Source: Pseudorhodoferax sp047601025 (GTDB lineage: Bacteria > Pseudomonadota > Gammaproteobacteria > Burkholderiales > Burkholderiaceae_C). Taken from it: a stretch of DNA of 64,000 bases. The stretch spans positions 4,774,001-4,838,000 of the forward strand of contig NZ_JASGJZ010000001.1 in NCBI RefSeq assembly GCF_047601025.1, read 5' to 3'. Shown in pieces: positions 24,297-33,655 of this stretch. The notes below the pieces were generated by a model. That model made no database searches, had not been told where the DNA came from, and was given only the letters and a program-made list of their open reading frames with translations. Numbering within the stretch: the first letter of the stretch is position 1; each line of letters begins with the position of its first letter. The position numbers were made by a program, and so were the translations under genes.

Positions 24297-25000
24297 TGCG
24301 CTCGCCGCTGCAGATCGAGCCGCTGTTCCACATCGGTCCGGTGCCGGTCACGCAGCCGGTGGTCGCCACCTGGGCGATCATGGCCGTCCTGACGATCTTC
24401 TCGGTGCTGCTGACGCGCCGCCTGGCGCTGCGCCCGGGCCGGGTGCAGGCCGCTGCCGAACTGGTGGCCGGCGCCATCGACAGCCAGATCGCCGACGTGA
24501 TGCACGCCGACCCCGCGCCCTACCGCGCGCTGGTCGGCACCATCCTGGTCTTCATCCTGGCGGCGAACTGGTCGGGCGCCCTGCCCGGCGTGGAGCCGCC
24601 CACCGCCCACCTGGAGACCGACGCCGCGCTGGCGCTGATCGTGCTGGGCGCCACGATCTACCACGGCGTGCGCGCCAACGGCCTGTCCGGCTACCTGCGC
24701 AGCTTCGCCGAGCCGAGCTGGGCGATGATCCCGCTGAACCTGGTCGAGCAGCTCACGCGCACCCTGTCGCTGACGGTGCGCCTGTTCGGCAACGTGATGA
24801 GCGGCGTGTTCATCATCGGCATCCTGCTGTCGCTGGCCGGCCTGCTGGTGCCGATCCCGCTGATGGCGCTGGATCTGCTGACCGGCGCGATCCAGGCCTA
24901 CATCTTCGCCATCCTCGCCTGCGTGTTCATCGGCGCCGCGGTGAGCGAGGGCCAGGACGGCCGGCCGGGCGGCGCGCCCGGCAAACCCCAAGGAGCATGA
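24293..25000 (+). CDS. atpB: N-ATPase subunit a
   Basis: A 235-aa membrane stator subunit providing the ion half-channels. The essential Arg of the family lies in SLTVRLFGN (Arg near 163), preceded by the NLVEQLTRTLS helix. The C-terminal helix has AIQAYIFAILACVFIGAAV, with the conserved Gln-Ala-Tyr/Phe pattern. It is shorter than E. coli subunit a (271 aa), lacking part of the N-terminus, as usual in N-ATPases. The atpE start follows after 1 bp with an AAGGAG ribosome site inside the end of atpB. Confidence 0.92.
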   Translation: MMRSPLQIEPLFHIGPVPVTQPVVATWAIMAVLTIFSVLLTRRLALRPGRVQAAAELVAGAIDSQIADVMHADPAPYRALVGTILVFILAANWSGALPGVEPPTAHLETDAALALIVLGATIYHGVRANGLSGYLRSFAEPSWAMIPLNLVEQLTRTLSLTVRLFGNVMSGVFIIGILLSLAGLLVPIPLMALDLLTGAIQAYIFAILACVFIGAAVSEGQDGRPGGAPGKPQGA

Positions 25001-25001
25001 C

Positions 25002-25244
25002 ATGACCACGGAACAGATCAGCATTCTGGCGGCGGCGATCGCCGTCTCCTTCGGCGCCATCGGCCCCGCGCTCGGCGAAGGCCGGGCGGTGGCCGCCGCG
25101 CTCGACGCCATCGCGCGCCAGCCGGAGTCGGCCGGCACCATCTCGCGCACCCTGTTCGTCGGCCTGGCGATGATCGAGACCATGGCGATCTACTGCCTGG
25201 TGATCGCGCTGCTGGTGCTGTTCGCCAACCCCTTCGTCAAGTAG
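25002..25244 (+). CDS. atpE: N-ATPase subunit c
   Basis: An 80-aa hairpin forming the rotor ring. The polar loop RQPE is at 39-42; the ion-binding carboxylate is Glu 59 in GLAMIETMAIY. A second carboxylate, Glu 26 in GPALGEGRA, replaces the Gln of the Ilyobacter Na+ site. Thr 60 and Tyr 64 are kept, while the next Na+ ligand position is Met 61. A two-carboxylate arrangement is what is known from Burkholderia pseudomallei N-ATPase, whose ring has 17 copies and was reported to be proton-specific. Ion choice here cannot be decided from sequence. Confidence 0.95.
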   Translation: MTTEQISILAAAIAVSFGAIGPALGEGRAVAAALDAIARQPESAGTISRTLFVGLAMIETMAIYCLVIALLVLFANPFVK

Positions 25245-25259
25245 GAGGCCAGGCCCGCC

Positions 25260-25980
25260 ATGCGCATCGACTGGTGGACGCTCGGCCTGCAGACGGTCAA
25301 CCTGCTGGTGCTGCTGTGGCTCCTGGGGCGCTTCCTGTTCCGCCCGCTGGCGCGCATCGTCGCCGAGCGGCAGCAGGCGGCCAACCGGCTGCTGGACGAC
25401 GCACAGGCCGAGCGGCAGAAGGCGCAGGCCGCCGCCACGGCCGAGCGCGATGCCGCCGCCGCCGGGCGCGGCGCGCTGATCGAGCAGGCGCGCCAGGACG
25501 CCGAGGCCCAGCGCGCCGCGCTGCTGGAGGCCGCGAACGAGGAGGCGCGCCAGTTGCGCGCGCAGGCCGAGGCCGCCATCGAGCACCTGCGCGCCGAGGA
25601 GGACCAGCGGATCGGCCGCCGCGCCTCGCTGCTGGCCACCGACATCGCGGCGCGCCTGATGCAGCGGCTGCCCGGCCCGGTGCCGGTGGCGGGCTTCCTG
25701 CCCGGGCTGGAGCAGGCGCTGGCCGCGCTGCCCGAGGCGGCGCGCGCTGCGCTCGGCACGCCTGGGCAGCCGGTGGTGCTGCGGCTGGCCGGCGCGCCCG
25801 GCGCGGGTGAGCAGGCGCAGTGCGCCGACGCGCTGGCGCGCGCGCTCGGGCGCCGCATCGACTTCACGCTGCAAACCGATCCCGCCCTGATCGCCGGCCT
25901 GCGGCTGGAGGCGCCGACCGCCGTCGTCGACAACAACCTGCGCGCGGACGTGGACCGCATCGCCCGCGAGCTGACCGAAC

Positions 25981-25988
<8 letters not shown>
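25260..25988 (+). CDS. atpF: N-ATPase subunit b with delta-like C-terminus
   Basis: A 242-aa peripheral stalk subunit, much longer than an ordinary b subunit (about 156). One N-terminal membrane helix (WWTLGLQTVNLLVLLWLLGRFLF region, 4-27) is followed by a long Ala/Glu/Gln/Arg coiled coil to about 125. A C-terminal globular part then ends in TDPALIAGLRLEA and NNLRADVDRIARELTE, resembling the end of the delta subunit (DPSLIGGxRIR...). The operon has no separate delta gene, so this b-delta fusion probably supplies the link to the alpha-beta head. It overlaps atpA by 8 bp. Confidence 0.88.
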
Positions 25989-27592
<1,604 letters not shown>

Positions 27593-27600
<8 letters not shown>

Positions 27601-28441
27601 GCGCCTGGGCGACGTGGAGGCGCGCATCGGCAGCATCCGGCAGCTGTCGGCCGTCATCACCGCGATGCGCGGCATCGCCGCGGCCCGCCTGCGCGAGGCC
27701 CAGGCGCGGCTGGAGGGCGTGCGCGCCTATGCGCAGACGGTCGGCGCCGGCATCGCGCAGGCGCTGGCGCTGCTGCCGGACGGCCTGCCCGACACCGGGC
27801 GACCGTCGCAGCGGCACCACCTGCTGATCGCGCTCTGCGCCGAGCAGGGCTTCGCCGGCGGCTTCGACACCCGGGTGCTGGACGCCGTCGCCGCGCGCCG
27901 CGACGCCGGCCGCAGCGAACTGATCCTGGTGGGCGACCGCGGCGCGATGGCCGCCGCCGAACGGGGCCTCGCGCCGCAGTCGCTGGTACCGATGGCGGCG
28001 CACGTGGATGAGGTGCCGGCACTGGCGGACCGCCTGGTCGGCCGCCTGCTGGACCATGCGCAGGCGCACGAGGCGCTGGAGGTCACGCTGGTGCACGGCG
28101 TGCCATCCCCGGCCGGGGGCGCGCAGGTGGTGCACAGCCGGGTCCTGCCCTTCGACTATGCGCGCTTCCCGCCCGCGAACCGCGCCCTGCCGCCGCTCGT
28201 CACGCTGCCGCCCGCGCGGCTGCTGGAACAACTCACGCAGGAGTACCTGTTCGCCCAGCTGTGCGAGGCGCTGCTGCTGTCCCACGCGGCCGAGAACGAG
28301 GCGCGCATGCGCGCAATGGTGGCGGCGCGCGACAACGTGGAGCGCAAGCTCGGCGAACTGGGCGGCCGCGCGCGGCTGCTGCGGCAGGAAGCGATCACCG
28401 ACGAGGTGATCGAACTGGCCGCCGGCGCGCAGGCGCAGTAA
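27593..28441 (+). CDS. atpG: N-ATPase gamma subunit
   Basis: A 282-aa central rotor shaft subunit. N- and C-terminal helices form the coiled coil: RIGSIRQLSAVITAMRGIAAARLREAQ at the N-terminus and AAENEARMRAMVAARDNVERKL near 235-256, the family's best-conserved C-terminal signature. The start at 27593 overlaps the atpA stop by 8 bp; the open frame continues far upstream inside atpA, but that part is a shadow. It is the last gene of the atpDCQRBEFAG operon. No terminator hairpin is visible before the convergent AraC gene 15 bp away. Confidence 0.92.
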
Positions 28442-28456
28442 GGGCGGCGCTGGCGC

Positions 28457-29338
28457 TCATGCGTCCGGCCTGGCGGCGGTCGTCGCCAGCCAGTCGCGGG
28501 GCGACATGCCCACCCTGGCCGCGAATGCGCGCGAAAGCGCCGATGGGTTCGCATAGCCGAGTTCATCGGCCAGGCGCTTGATCGGCTGGCCCGCGCGCAG
28601 CCGGCTCTGGGCGAGCGCCATGCGCCAGTCGCCCAGGTAGTCGGCCGGCGTCTGGCCCACCACCTCGCGAAAGGTATTGGCGAACACCGTGCGGGACATA
28701 CCGGCGCATTCGGCCATGCGCCCAAGCGTCCACGGCTCGCCGGGAGCGTCGTGCATGGCCACCAGCACAAGTGCCAGGCGCGGGTCCGACATGCCCGTGA
28801 CGAAGCCGGGACGCACACCCGCCTCCCGCGGATGGTCCAGCAGCCAGCGCAGGAGCTGGATCACCACCACCTCGAAGATCCGGTCGGCCAGCAGCCGCTG
28901 GCCGCAGCGCACGCGATCGGTTTCCGAGAACAGCAGCTCGAGCGCCAGATCCAGGCCCGACACCCGGGCCAGCGGCAACGCGACCACCGGGGGCAGTGCC
29001 CGCGCCAGAGGGTTGTACGCGCCGCCGTCGAAGTCCAGCCGCGCGCAGGTGAAATCGGCCCCGTCCGCGGGAGGGTTGTGGAAGCGGTGCGTGAAGGGGC
29101 GCGGATACAGCAGCAGTGCCGGCTCGTCGAAGTGCATCGACTCGGGCACCTCGCGCGCGCCGGGATGGCTCACCGCCAGCCGGCCGCGGCGCAGCACATG
29201 CAGATAGCCGTGGCCCTCGCAGGCGTCGAAGTGGCTGAGCCCGCACAGCACGCCGGCGTAATGCAACCGAGCCCGCACCCGGAACCGCTCGAGGATGCCC
29301 GAGAGACGGTCGACAGAATGCGCAGCGGGCTCTTGCAT
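28457..29338 (-). CDS. AraC-family transcriptional regulator
   Basis: A 293-aa regulator with an N-terminal cupin-like effector domain (AraC_binding_2/cupin_6 type; LHVLRRGRLAVSHPG near 47-61) and a C-terminal double helix-turn-helix (WTLGRMAECAGMSRTVFANTFREVVGQTPADYLGDWRM, then IKRLADELGYANPSALSRAF near 258-277). The ATG at 29338 is chosen since upstream in-frame codons read through the intergenic region. It is divergent from a secreted protein gene, with two palindromes in the 98-bp gap, so it probably controls that gene and itself. The effector is unknown. Confidence 0.87.
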   Translation of the reverse strand: MQEPAAHSVDRLSGILERFRVRARLHYAGVLCGLSHFDACEGHGYLHVLRRGRLAVSHPGAREVPESMHFDEPALLLYPRPFTHRFHNPPADGADFTCARLDFDGGAYNPLARALPPVVALPLARVSGLDLALELLFSETDRVRCGQRLLADRIFEVVVIQLLRWLLDHPREAGVRPGFVTGMSDPRLALVLVAMHDAPGEPWTLGRMAECAGMSRTVFANTFREVVGQTPADYLGDWRMALAQSRLRAGQPIKRLADELGYANPSALSRAFAARVGMSPRDWLATTAARPDA

Positions 29339-29342
29339 ATGA

Positions 29343-29386
29343 ACCAATTGGTATGTTTTCCGTATCGATTGACGCAAATCATACGG
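29343..29386. promoter_or_regulatory. Palindromes in the araC-type / secreted-protein divergent promoter region
   Basis: Two symmetric elements lie in the 98-bp divergent gap. ACCAATTGGT at 29343-29352 is a perfect palindrome. CCGTAT (29360-29365) and ATACGG (29381-29386) form an inverted repeat with 15 bp between arms. Inside the second is TTGACGCAAATCAT (29369-29382), which resembles an FNR box with one mismatch in each half. These are candidate operators for the AraC-type protein; which one is used cannot be told. Confidence 0.45.
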
Positions 29387-29436
29387 TTGGCCCACCCATA
29401 CTGCCCGCATCGACCACTCCTCCGAAAGGGCAGACC

Positions 29437-30189
29437 ATGCACTCGCTGAAGTTCTCCTTCCTCGTCGCCTCGGCATTGGCGGGCCTGGCCGGTGGCGCCG
29501 CCGCGCACGACACCGGTCACGGGGGCGGCATCGCCACCAAGGCCAGCCGGGCCGTCAAGGCGCCCTTCGACATCGTCCATACCCGGATCTCGACCGAAGG
29601 CAACGTCGCCGTCTTCCACATGGCCGTGTCCGGCAAGGCCGGTGCCAGCCGTCCCGCCAGGTCCGGCAGACTCGCCGGCAGCTCGGTGTTCTCGTACGTC
29701 TGGCCGACCGGCCTGGACCCGTCGGTGGTCGGCTTCGCGCCGAAAGCCGGCATCCTGGCGTTCGCCGTCACCGCCCACCCCGACTTCGACGACACGCCGC
29801 TGTTCGACGAGAACGGCGATGGAAAGCTCGACAACGACGGCGGCCTCTGGCATTCGCACTGGGTTGTCCTGCAGCCCGACGCGGCCTGCGGCAAAGACGC
29901 CCTGAAGGTGGTGGACATTCCCGAAGGCACGAAACCCCGCGTACCCAAGACCTGGCCGGGCCTTCCCCTCCTGATCGACAGCCCGGGCTGGACGCCGACG
30001 TTCAAGGGCGGGACCGTCGAGGTGCGCGTGCCGTTCGACGACATCGGCGTCATCGAGGCAGGCGCCTTCGACGGCGTGACGGCCGCCCTGCGCGTCAACG
30101 CCAGCGTGCACGCCCCGCTGCTGTGCGTCGCCAACGTCTTCAAGGTCGCGTCGGGCGACCTGTCGCTACCCGGCAAGGTCGGCCCGTAG
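29437..30189 (+). CDS. Secreted protein with a calcium-binding-like loop, function unknown
   Basis: A 250-aa exported protein. The ATG at 29437 has a GAAAGG ribosome site and a Sec signal cut near AAA-HD at 23-24, leaving a mature start rich in His and Gly (HDTGHGGG). Residues 124-134 read DENGDGKLDND, an EF-hand/dockerin-like calcium loop with acids at positions 1, 3 (Asn), 5 and 9. Two cysteines, near 151 and in the LLCVAN segment near 228, could form a disulfide. I do not recognise the family. It faces an AraC-type regulator, suggesting inducible expression. Confidence 0.7.
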   Translation: MHSLKFSFLVASALAGLAGGAAAHDTGHGGGIATKASRAVKAPFDIVHTRISTEGNVAVFHMAVSGKAGASRPARSGRLAGSSVFSYVWPTGLDPSVVGFAPKAGILAFAVTAHPDFDDTPLFDENGDGKLDNDGGLWHSHWVVLQPDAACGKDALKVVDIPEGTKPRVPKTWPGLPLLIDSPGWTPTFKGGTVEVRVPFDDIGVIEAGAFDGVTAALRVNASVHAPLLCVANVFKVASGDLSLPGKVGP

Positions 30190-30373
30190 GGAGTGCACGC
30201 GGACCGCCTTCGGCGTGCAAGGCAACGGCCCCTGGACGCCTGGCAACGCACCCGCCCACCGGGATGGATGGGCTGGAAAACGTACCCGCTCGGCGTGGCT
30301 GCTGGTGAACTTCCCTGGATAATGGTTTCTTTCAGACCTTTAAAATGCGCTGAGTGATCCGATTGGAGTGCTT

Positions 30374-30703
30374 ATGCCGGAGTTTCCCGCCCCCATGCCC
30401 GTTGAACGGGCCATTCGGAAGCTCGGTGGCGACATTTCCCTGGCGCGTCGGCGCCGCCGCATCTCCCAAGCCTCTTTGGCCGAGCGCATGGGGGCCTCCT
30501 TGTCCACCGTGCGTCGGATGGAGAAGGGTGATCCGCGCATCCCCATTCATTTCTTCGCCCGCGCACTGCACGTTTTCGGCGAAATCCAGGCGCTGGAGCA
30601 CCTGCTGGACACGCCCAACGATGAAATCGGCCTTGCGCTGATGGACGAGCGTTTGCCCAAGCGTGTGCGCAGCAAGTCCGGCGGTGCATCGGGAGCCCTG
30701 TGA
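30374..30703 (+). CDS. hipB: HipB-like helix-turn-helix antitoxin/repressor
   Basis: A 109-aa DNA-binding protein. An Xre-type helix-turn-helix spans about 19-55 (ISLARRRRRISQASLAERMGASLSTVRRMEKGD), followed by HFFARALHVFGEIQALEHLLD, the usual HipB-like second half. The ATG at 30374 has GGAG five bases upstream; a GTG at 30368 is possible. Its TGA overlaps the ATG of a degenerate hipA (TGATG), the standard hipBA layout. With the toxin destroyed, it may survive as a free repressor. Confidence 0.8.
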   Translation: MPEFPAPMPVERAIRKLGGDISLARRRRRISQASLAERMGASLSTVRRMEKGDPRIPIHFFARALHVFGEIQALEHLLDTPNDEIGLALMDERLPKRVRSKSGGASGAL

Positions 30704-31124
30704 TGGCAAGTCGACGGCAGGTTCAGGCCTGCCTCGGAAAAGCGGGCCTGCCGCTGGGCTCGCTCGTGTACATGAAGCAGGGCCGGCGTGAGAACTGTGC
30801 GCCTGTGGCGGCTGCCGCCGGCGTTCGACATCAACCCGTTCCCGGACAAGGACCGGGAGTCCAAGACCTGGCTGTCCGATCAGGACGGCCCCATCACCGA
30901 CGTGCGGATGCTGTGCGCCTTACTTCGCGCTCGACAAGGCGCAGGCACGGGCTGTGCTGGGCGAGGTGCATGCTGCGGTAGCGAACTGGCGCAGGGTGGC
31001 ACTGAGCGCAGAGGTTGGGCTGCTTGCGGCTGATCTGGACGATTTCGCGCCGGCCTTCGAGCACGAGCAAATGGAGGCCGCTGCCGCGTTACTTGGGCTG
31101 TCGTGCATTGGCTGCCGTGTTTGA
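30703..31124 (+). pseudogene. hipA: Degenerate HipA-type kinase toxin
   Basis: Three pieces of a HipA protein (normally about 400-440 aa) lie in three frames over 420 bp. The first 30 codons from 30703 (QVQACLGKAGLPLGSLVYMKQGRREN) are the HipA N-terminus. At about 30800 an internal deletion joins this out of frame to LPPAFDINPFPDKDRESKTWLSDQDGP, the conserved C-terminal segment. A one-base insertion near 30915 shifts the frame again, to AQARAVLGEVHAAVANWRRVAL and onwards to a stop at 31122-31124. The kinase core with its catalytic residues is missing, so no active toxin can be made. Confidence 0.8.
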
Positions 31125-31357
31125 CCTGATTTGCCGGCGGCTGGCTTGCTGAAGAGGCGCAAGCTGAGCAACGCGGTGGCCAGCCACGATGGAGGGGCAT
31201 TGCCGGCAGGGCCGAGCACGCGATCGCCTTTGCGCTTGCCGACGCCAGGGCAATCCACGACACGGATGCCGCGAGGACGGCCACCGAAGCAAAATGGCCG
31301 CCGAGCGCGGTGCCCGTTGCGTGATGACGCAGGGTTTCTTTTCAAGGCGATACCCGA
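31125..31357. other. Gene-free degenerate stretch after hipA
   Basis: 233 bp between the hipA remnant and the hydrolase gene. One frame from about 31152 is open for some 57 codons and ends at a TGA near 31324, but it has no convincing start or homology and is probably debris of another accessory gene. GC content looks lower and more irregular than in flanking core genes. Confidence 0.35.
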
Positions 31358-32254
31358 GTGAACACTCCCTTCTTTTCCCATTTCCGCGTCGTCGATCTTC
31401 CACTGAAGGTCTCAACAGTACACGCAGAAGTGGGCGGCAATGGCCCGCCGGTCCTACTGCTGCACGGCTACCCGCAGACGCACGTCGCCTGGCACCGCAT
31501 CGCCAGCGACCTAGCTCGCGAGTTCACGGTTGTCGCTCCCGATCTGCGCGGCTACGGCGACAGTGTCGGCCCGAAGGGCGGAGAGCGGCATGTTCAGTAC
31601 AGCAAGCGCGCCATGGCGCTCGACGCGCTCGCGCTGATGAAGTCACTGGGCTTCGAGAATTTCGCCGTCATCGGGCACGATCGCGGCGGTCGTGTGGGTT
31701 ATCGCATGGCCCTGGATCATCCAGGAGCGGTGCGCTGCTTCAGCTCGCTCACAGTCATTCCGACCAGTGACATGTGGGAGCGCGCCGGAATGGCTTTCGG
31801 GCTGAAGGCCTATCACTGGTATCTCTTCGCCCAACCCTTTGACTTGCCGGAGCGCCTCCTTGCTGCCGATCCTGCTTACTTCCTGCGCTGGACTCTGCAG
31901 GGGATGACGAAGAGTGCAGATGCCGTCAGTCCGCTTGCGCTGGCCGAGTACGACCGTGCTTTCGCACGTGCATCGGTGCGGCATGCCATGCTGGAGGACT
32001 ATCGTGCAGCTGCTGACATCGACCTTGAGCACGACCGTCTCGACATCGCTTCAGGCCGCCGCTTGCAGTGTCCCGTGCAAGTACTGTGGAGCGAAGGTCA
32101 GACTGCGCAGCCAAACCCCCTGGAGACCTGGCGAAAGTGGGCTGACCAGCCTGAAGGTGGAACCGTTCTTGCAGGCCATCTTCTCGCGGAAGAAGCTCCG
32201 GCAGAAGTGCTGGCATGGATTCTTCCTTTCCTGCGGCGGAATATGCCTCGCTGA
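31358..32254 (+). CDS. Alpha/beta hydrolase, fluoroacetate dehalogenase-like
   Basis: A 298-aa alpha/beta hydrolase closest in pattern to fluoroacetate/haloacetate dehalogenases. The oxyanion segment LLLHGYPQTHVAW is near residues 34-46 and PDLRGYGDS near 63-71. The nucleophile elbow GHDRGGRVGYRMALDHP near 107-123 has the Asp flanked by the two Arg that bind the carboxylate in the Rhodopseudomonas/Burkholderia enzymes. YHWYLFAQPF near 150 holds the Trp of the halide pocket, and the catalytic His is in LAGHLLAEEAP near 272-282. First codon GTG or nearby; no strong ribosome site. It lies between hipBA debris and an integrase remnant, so it is likely island cargo. Epoxide hydrolase activity is an alternative. 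Confidence 0.78.
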   Translation: MNTPFFSHFRVVDLPLKVSTVHAEVGGNGPPVLLLHGYPQTHVAWHRIASDLAREFTVVAPDLRGYGDSVGPKGGERHVQYSKRAMALDALALMKSLGFENFAVIGHDRGGRVGYRMALDHPGAVRCFSSLTVIPTSDMWERAGMAFGLKAYHWYLFAQPFDLPERLLAADPAYFLRWTLQGMTKSADAVSPLALAEYDRAFARASVRHAMLEDYRAAADIDLEHDRLDIASGRRLQCPVQVLWSEGQTAQPNPLETWRKWADQPEGGTVLAGHLLAEEAPAEVLAWILPFLRRNMPR

Positions 32255-32446
32255 TGGGCGGCAGCGCCATTGCGCGGTGGATCTCCTCGACGGTCAGACC
32301 GCGAGCGGCGCTTTCGGAGGAGTGCGCGAGAAGCAGAAGCTCGTCCGCCTGACCCGGGAGCCCGCGTCCGAGTCAGACCTCCCCTCGAACGCTGCCATCG
32401 GCAGGATGCCGAAGCAGGCGCCGTTCTCTCTAGGCCGTCAATCCGG
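32255..32446. other. Gene-free stretch between hydrolase and integrase remnant
   Basis: About 190 bp with no complete gene. The minus strand between about 32260 and 32360 can be read as a helix-turn-helix-like fragment (ADELLLLAHSS, then TVEEIHRAMALP), but it has no start and is interrupted. I treat it as debris from island decay. Confidence 0.3.
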
Positions 32447-32887
32447 TCATCCCCAGGTTCCTATTCTTTGCGGCCTGAAGCCGCCCTGTGCCCCACGATC
32501 AAGCCATTGCTGAACACAGGAACGGCGCGATGCTGGCAACCACTTTTCGTGCACAGCCACGAAGGTGTGCTCGCCAGCCAGGACGATGGCGTGGCGCTTG
32601 CGCTTGCATTCCGACTGCGGGGTGAGGCCTTTGGCAAGCTGCGTCCGCGCCTCGTCGCGCAGATCGCGGGCCTGTTTCAGCGAGAGGGCCGGATCGCCGC
32701 CAAAGGTGAAGCGCTCGCGCTTGCCCAGCCAGGAGCAGCGGAAGTGCCACACCTTGCTGCCGATTCGTCCAACCTCGGCTCCTCCAGCAACAATGCGGCC
32801 TGGGGAACCTCGTACATTGTTTTGGGCCACTTTTGTACCAGTTTGATCTGGCTGTCGGTGGCTTTCGCTGTACGCAGTAGATCAAGG
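32447..32887 (-). pseudogene. P4-type integrase remnant (Arm-DNA-binding domain only)
   Basis: The minus strand encodes a broken N-terminal part of a tyrosine integrase of the P4/DUF4102 type: TDSQIKLVQKWPK in one frame near the beginning, then, in another frame, GSKVWHFRCSWLGKRERFTFGG, PALSLKQARDLRDEARTQLAKGLTPQ and EHTFVAVHEKWL. The catalytic domain is absent and the frame ends at 32447. It lies 78 bp from the 3' end of tRNA-Gly, exactly where such an integrase sits in a tRNA-borne island, so it marks an old integration event. Confidence 0.75.
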
Positions 32888-32964
32888 CATGCTGAAAAAC
32901 CTCAATCCTGACAACTGCTTACGACACTCCTTGGCGCTCGGTGGCACTCCCTGGATTGTCGAAG

Positions 32965-33038
32965 TGGAGCGGGTGAAGGGAATCGAACCCTCGTATGAAG
33001 CTTGGGAAGCTGCCGTTCTACCATTGAACTACACCCGC
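32965..33038 (-). tRNA. glyU: tRNA-Gly (anticodon CCC)
   Basis: 74 nt with CCA encoded. The 7-bp acceptor stem GCGGGTG/CACCCGC, the D-arm GTTC-AATGGTA-GAAC, the anticodon loop TTCCCAA (anticodon CCC) and the T-arm GAGGG-TTCGATT-CCCTT are all visible. The anticodon stem GCAGC/GCTTC has one C-U mismatch at the second pair; typical relatives have GCTGC on the 3' side. The gene is the attachment landmark for the integrase remnant beyond its 3' end. Confidence 0.95.
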
Positions 33039-33083
33039 AGCGGACGCGGATTCTAACCATGCCCGCACCGCCCTGGAGACGGC

Positions 33084-33536
33084 TTACTTGGTGACCGTGA
33101 ACGTGCCCTTCATCAGGCCGACGTGGCCCGGGAAGGAGCAGAAGAAGCTGTAGGCCTCGCCGGCCTTGAGCTTGCTGCCGTCGAAGCTGACGGTGTCGCT
33201 CTCGCCGCCGCCGATCAGCTTGGTGGCGGCCAGCACGCGCGCGTCGCCGGCCTTCAGGTAGCCGGCGGCGGGGCCGGCCGGGATGCCGTCGTTGGCCACG
33301 GGCTGCATGTCGGCCGTCTTGGTCAGCACCCAGTTGTGGCCCATCGAGGCCTTGGGCAGCTTGCCGGTGTGCGTCAGCTTCACCGTGATCTTCTTGCAGC
33401 TGGCCGGCACGCTGAGGCTGTCCTTGTTGAACTTCATCGCGTCGTTGCCTTCGATTTCCAGGTCGCAGGGGCCGGCGGCGAAGGCCGAACCGGCGGCGAA
33501 CAGGGAGGCGACGATGACGAGAGGTGCGAATCGCAT
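33084..33536 (-). CDS. azu: Azurin
   Basis: A 150-aa periplasmic blue copper protein, electron donor in denitrification. The ATG at 33536 has an AAGGA ribosome site and starts a 21-residue signal cut after FAA. The mature part begins AGPCDLEIEGNDAMKFN. Copper ligands are visible: His in KASMGHNWVL, and Cys, His and Met in FFCSFPGHVGLMKG near the C-terminus. The Cys of GPCDL and of PASCKK form the family's disulfide. It lies downstream of the NO reductase gene on the same strand, with a 115-bp gap holding an FNR-like site. Confidence 0.96.
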   Translation of the reverse strand: MRFAPLVIVASLFAAGSAFAAGPCDLEIEGNDAMKFNKDSLSVPASCKKITVKLTHTGKLPKASMGHNWVLTKTADMQPVANDGIPAGPAAGYLKAGDARVLAATKLIGGGESDTVSFDGSKLKAGEAYSFFCSFPGHVGLMKGTFTVTK

Positions 33537-33641
33537 GGAATGTCCTTGCAGGGGTTGAGAAGAAACGTGTTTGCTGGCAAGGCCGCAGGCCGGCCGCGAA
33601 AGCAATCGAGGATATCGTGCTCCGCGGCCGGCCCGCTGGCA

Positions 33642-33655
33642 ATGACCTGCGTCAA
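33642..33655 (-). promoter_or_regulatory. Possible FNR-type box upstream of azurin
   Basis: On the minus strand TTGACGCAGGTCAT fits TTGAY-N4-RTCAA apart from the last base. It lies 106-119 bp before the azurin ATG and overlaps the last codons of the NO reductase gene. It would put azurin under oxygen or NO control apart from norB read-through. Confidence 0.35.

Noticed and set aside
29369..29382. FNR-like sequence TTGACGCAAATCAT before the secreted protein gene
   Set aside because: Differs from the consensus in both halves and lies within an inverted repeat better explained as an AraC-type operator; not listed as an FNR site.
30300..32964. Search for a second copy of the tRNA-Gly 3' end as the far attachment site of the island
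   Set aside because: No repeat of the T-arm/acceptor sequence was found by eye in this stretch, so no attachment-site pair is claimed.
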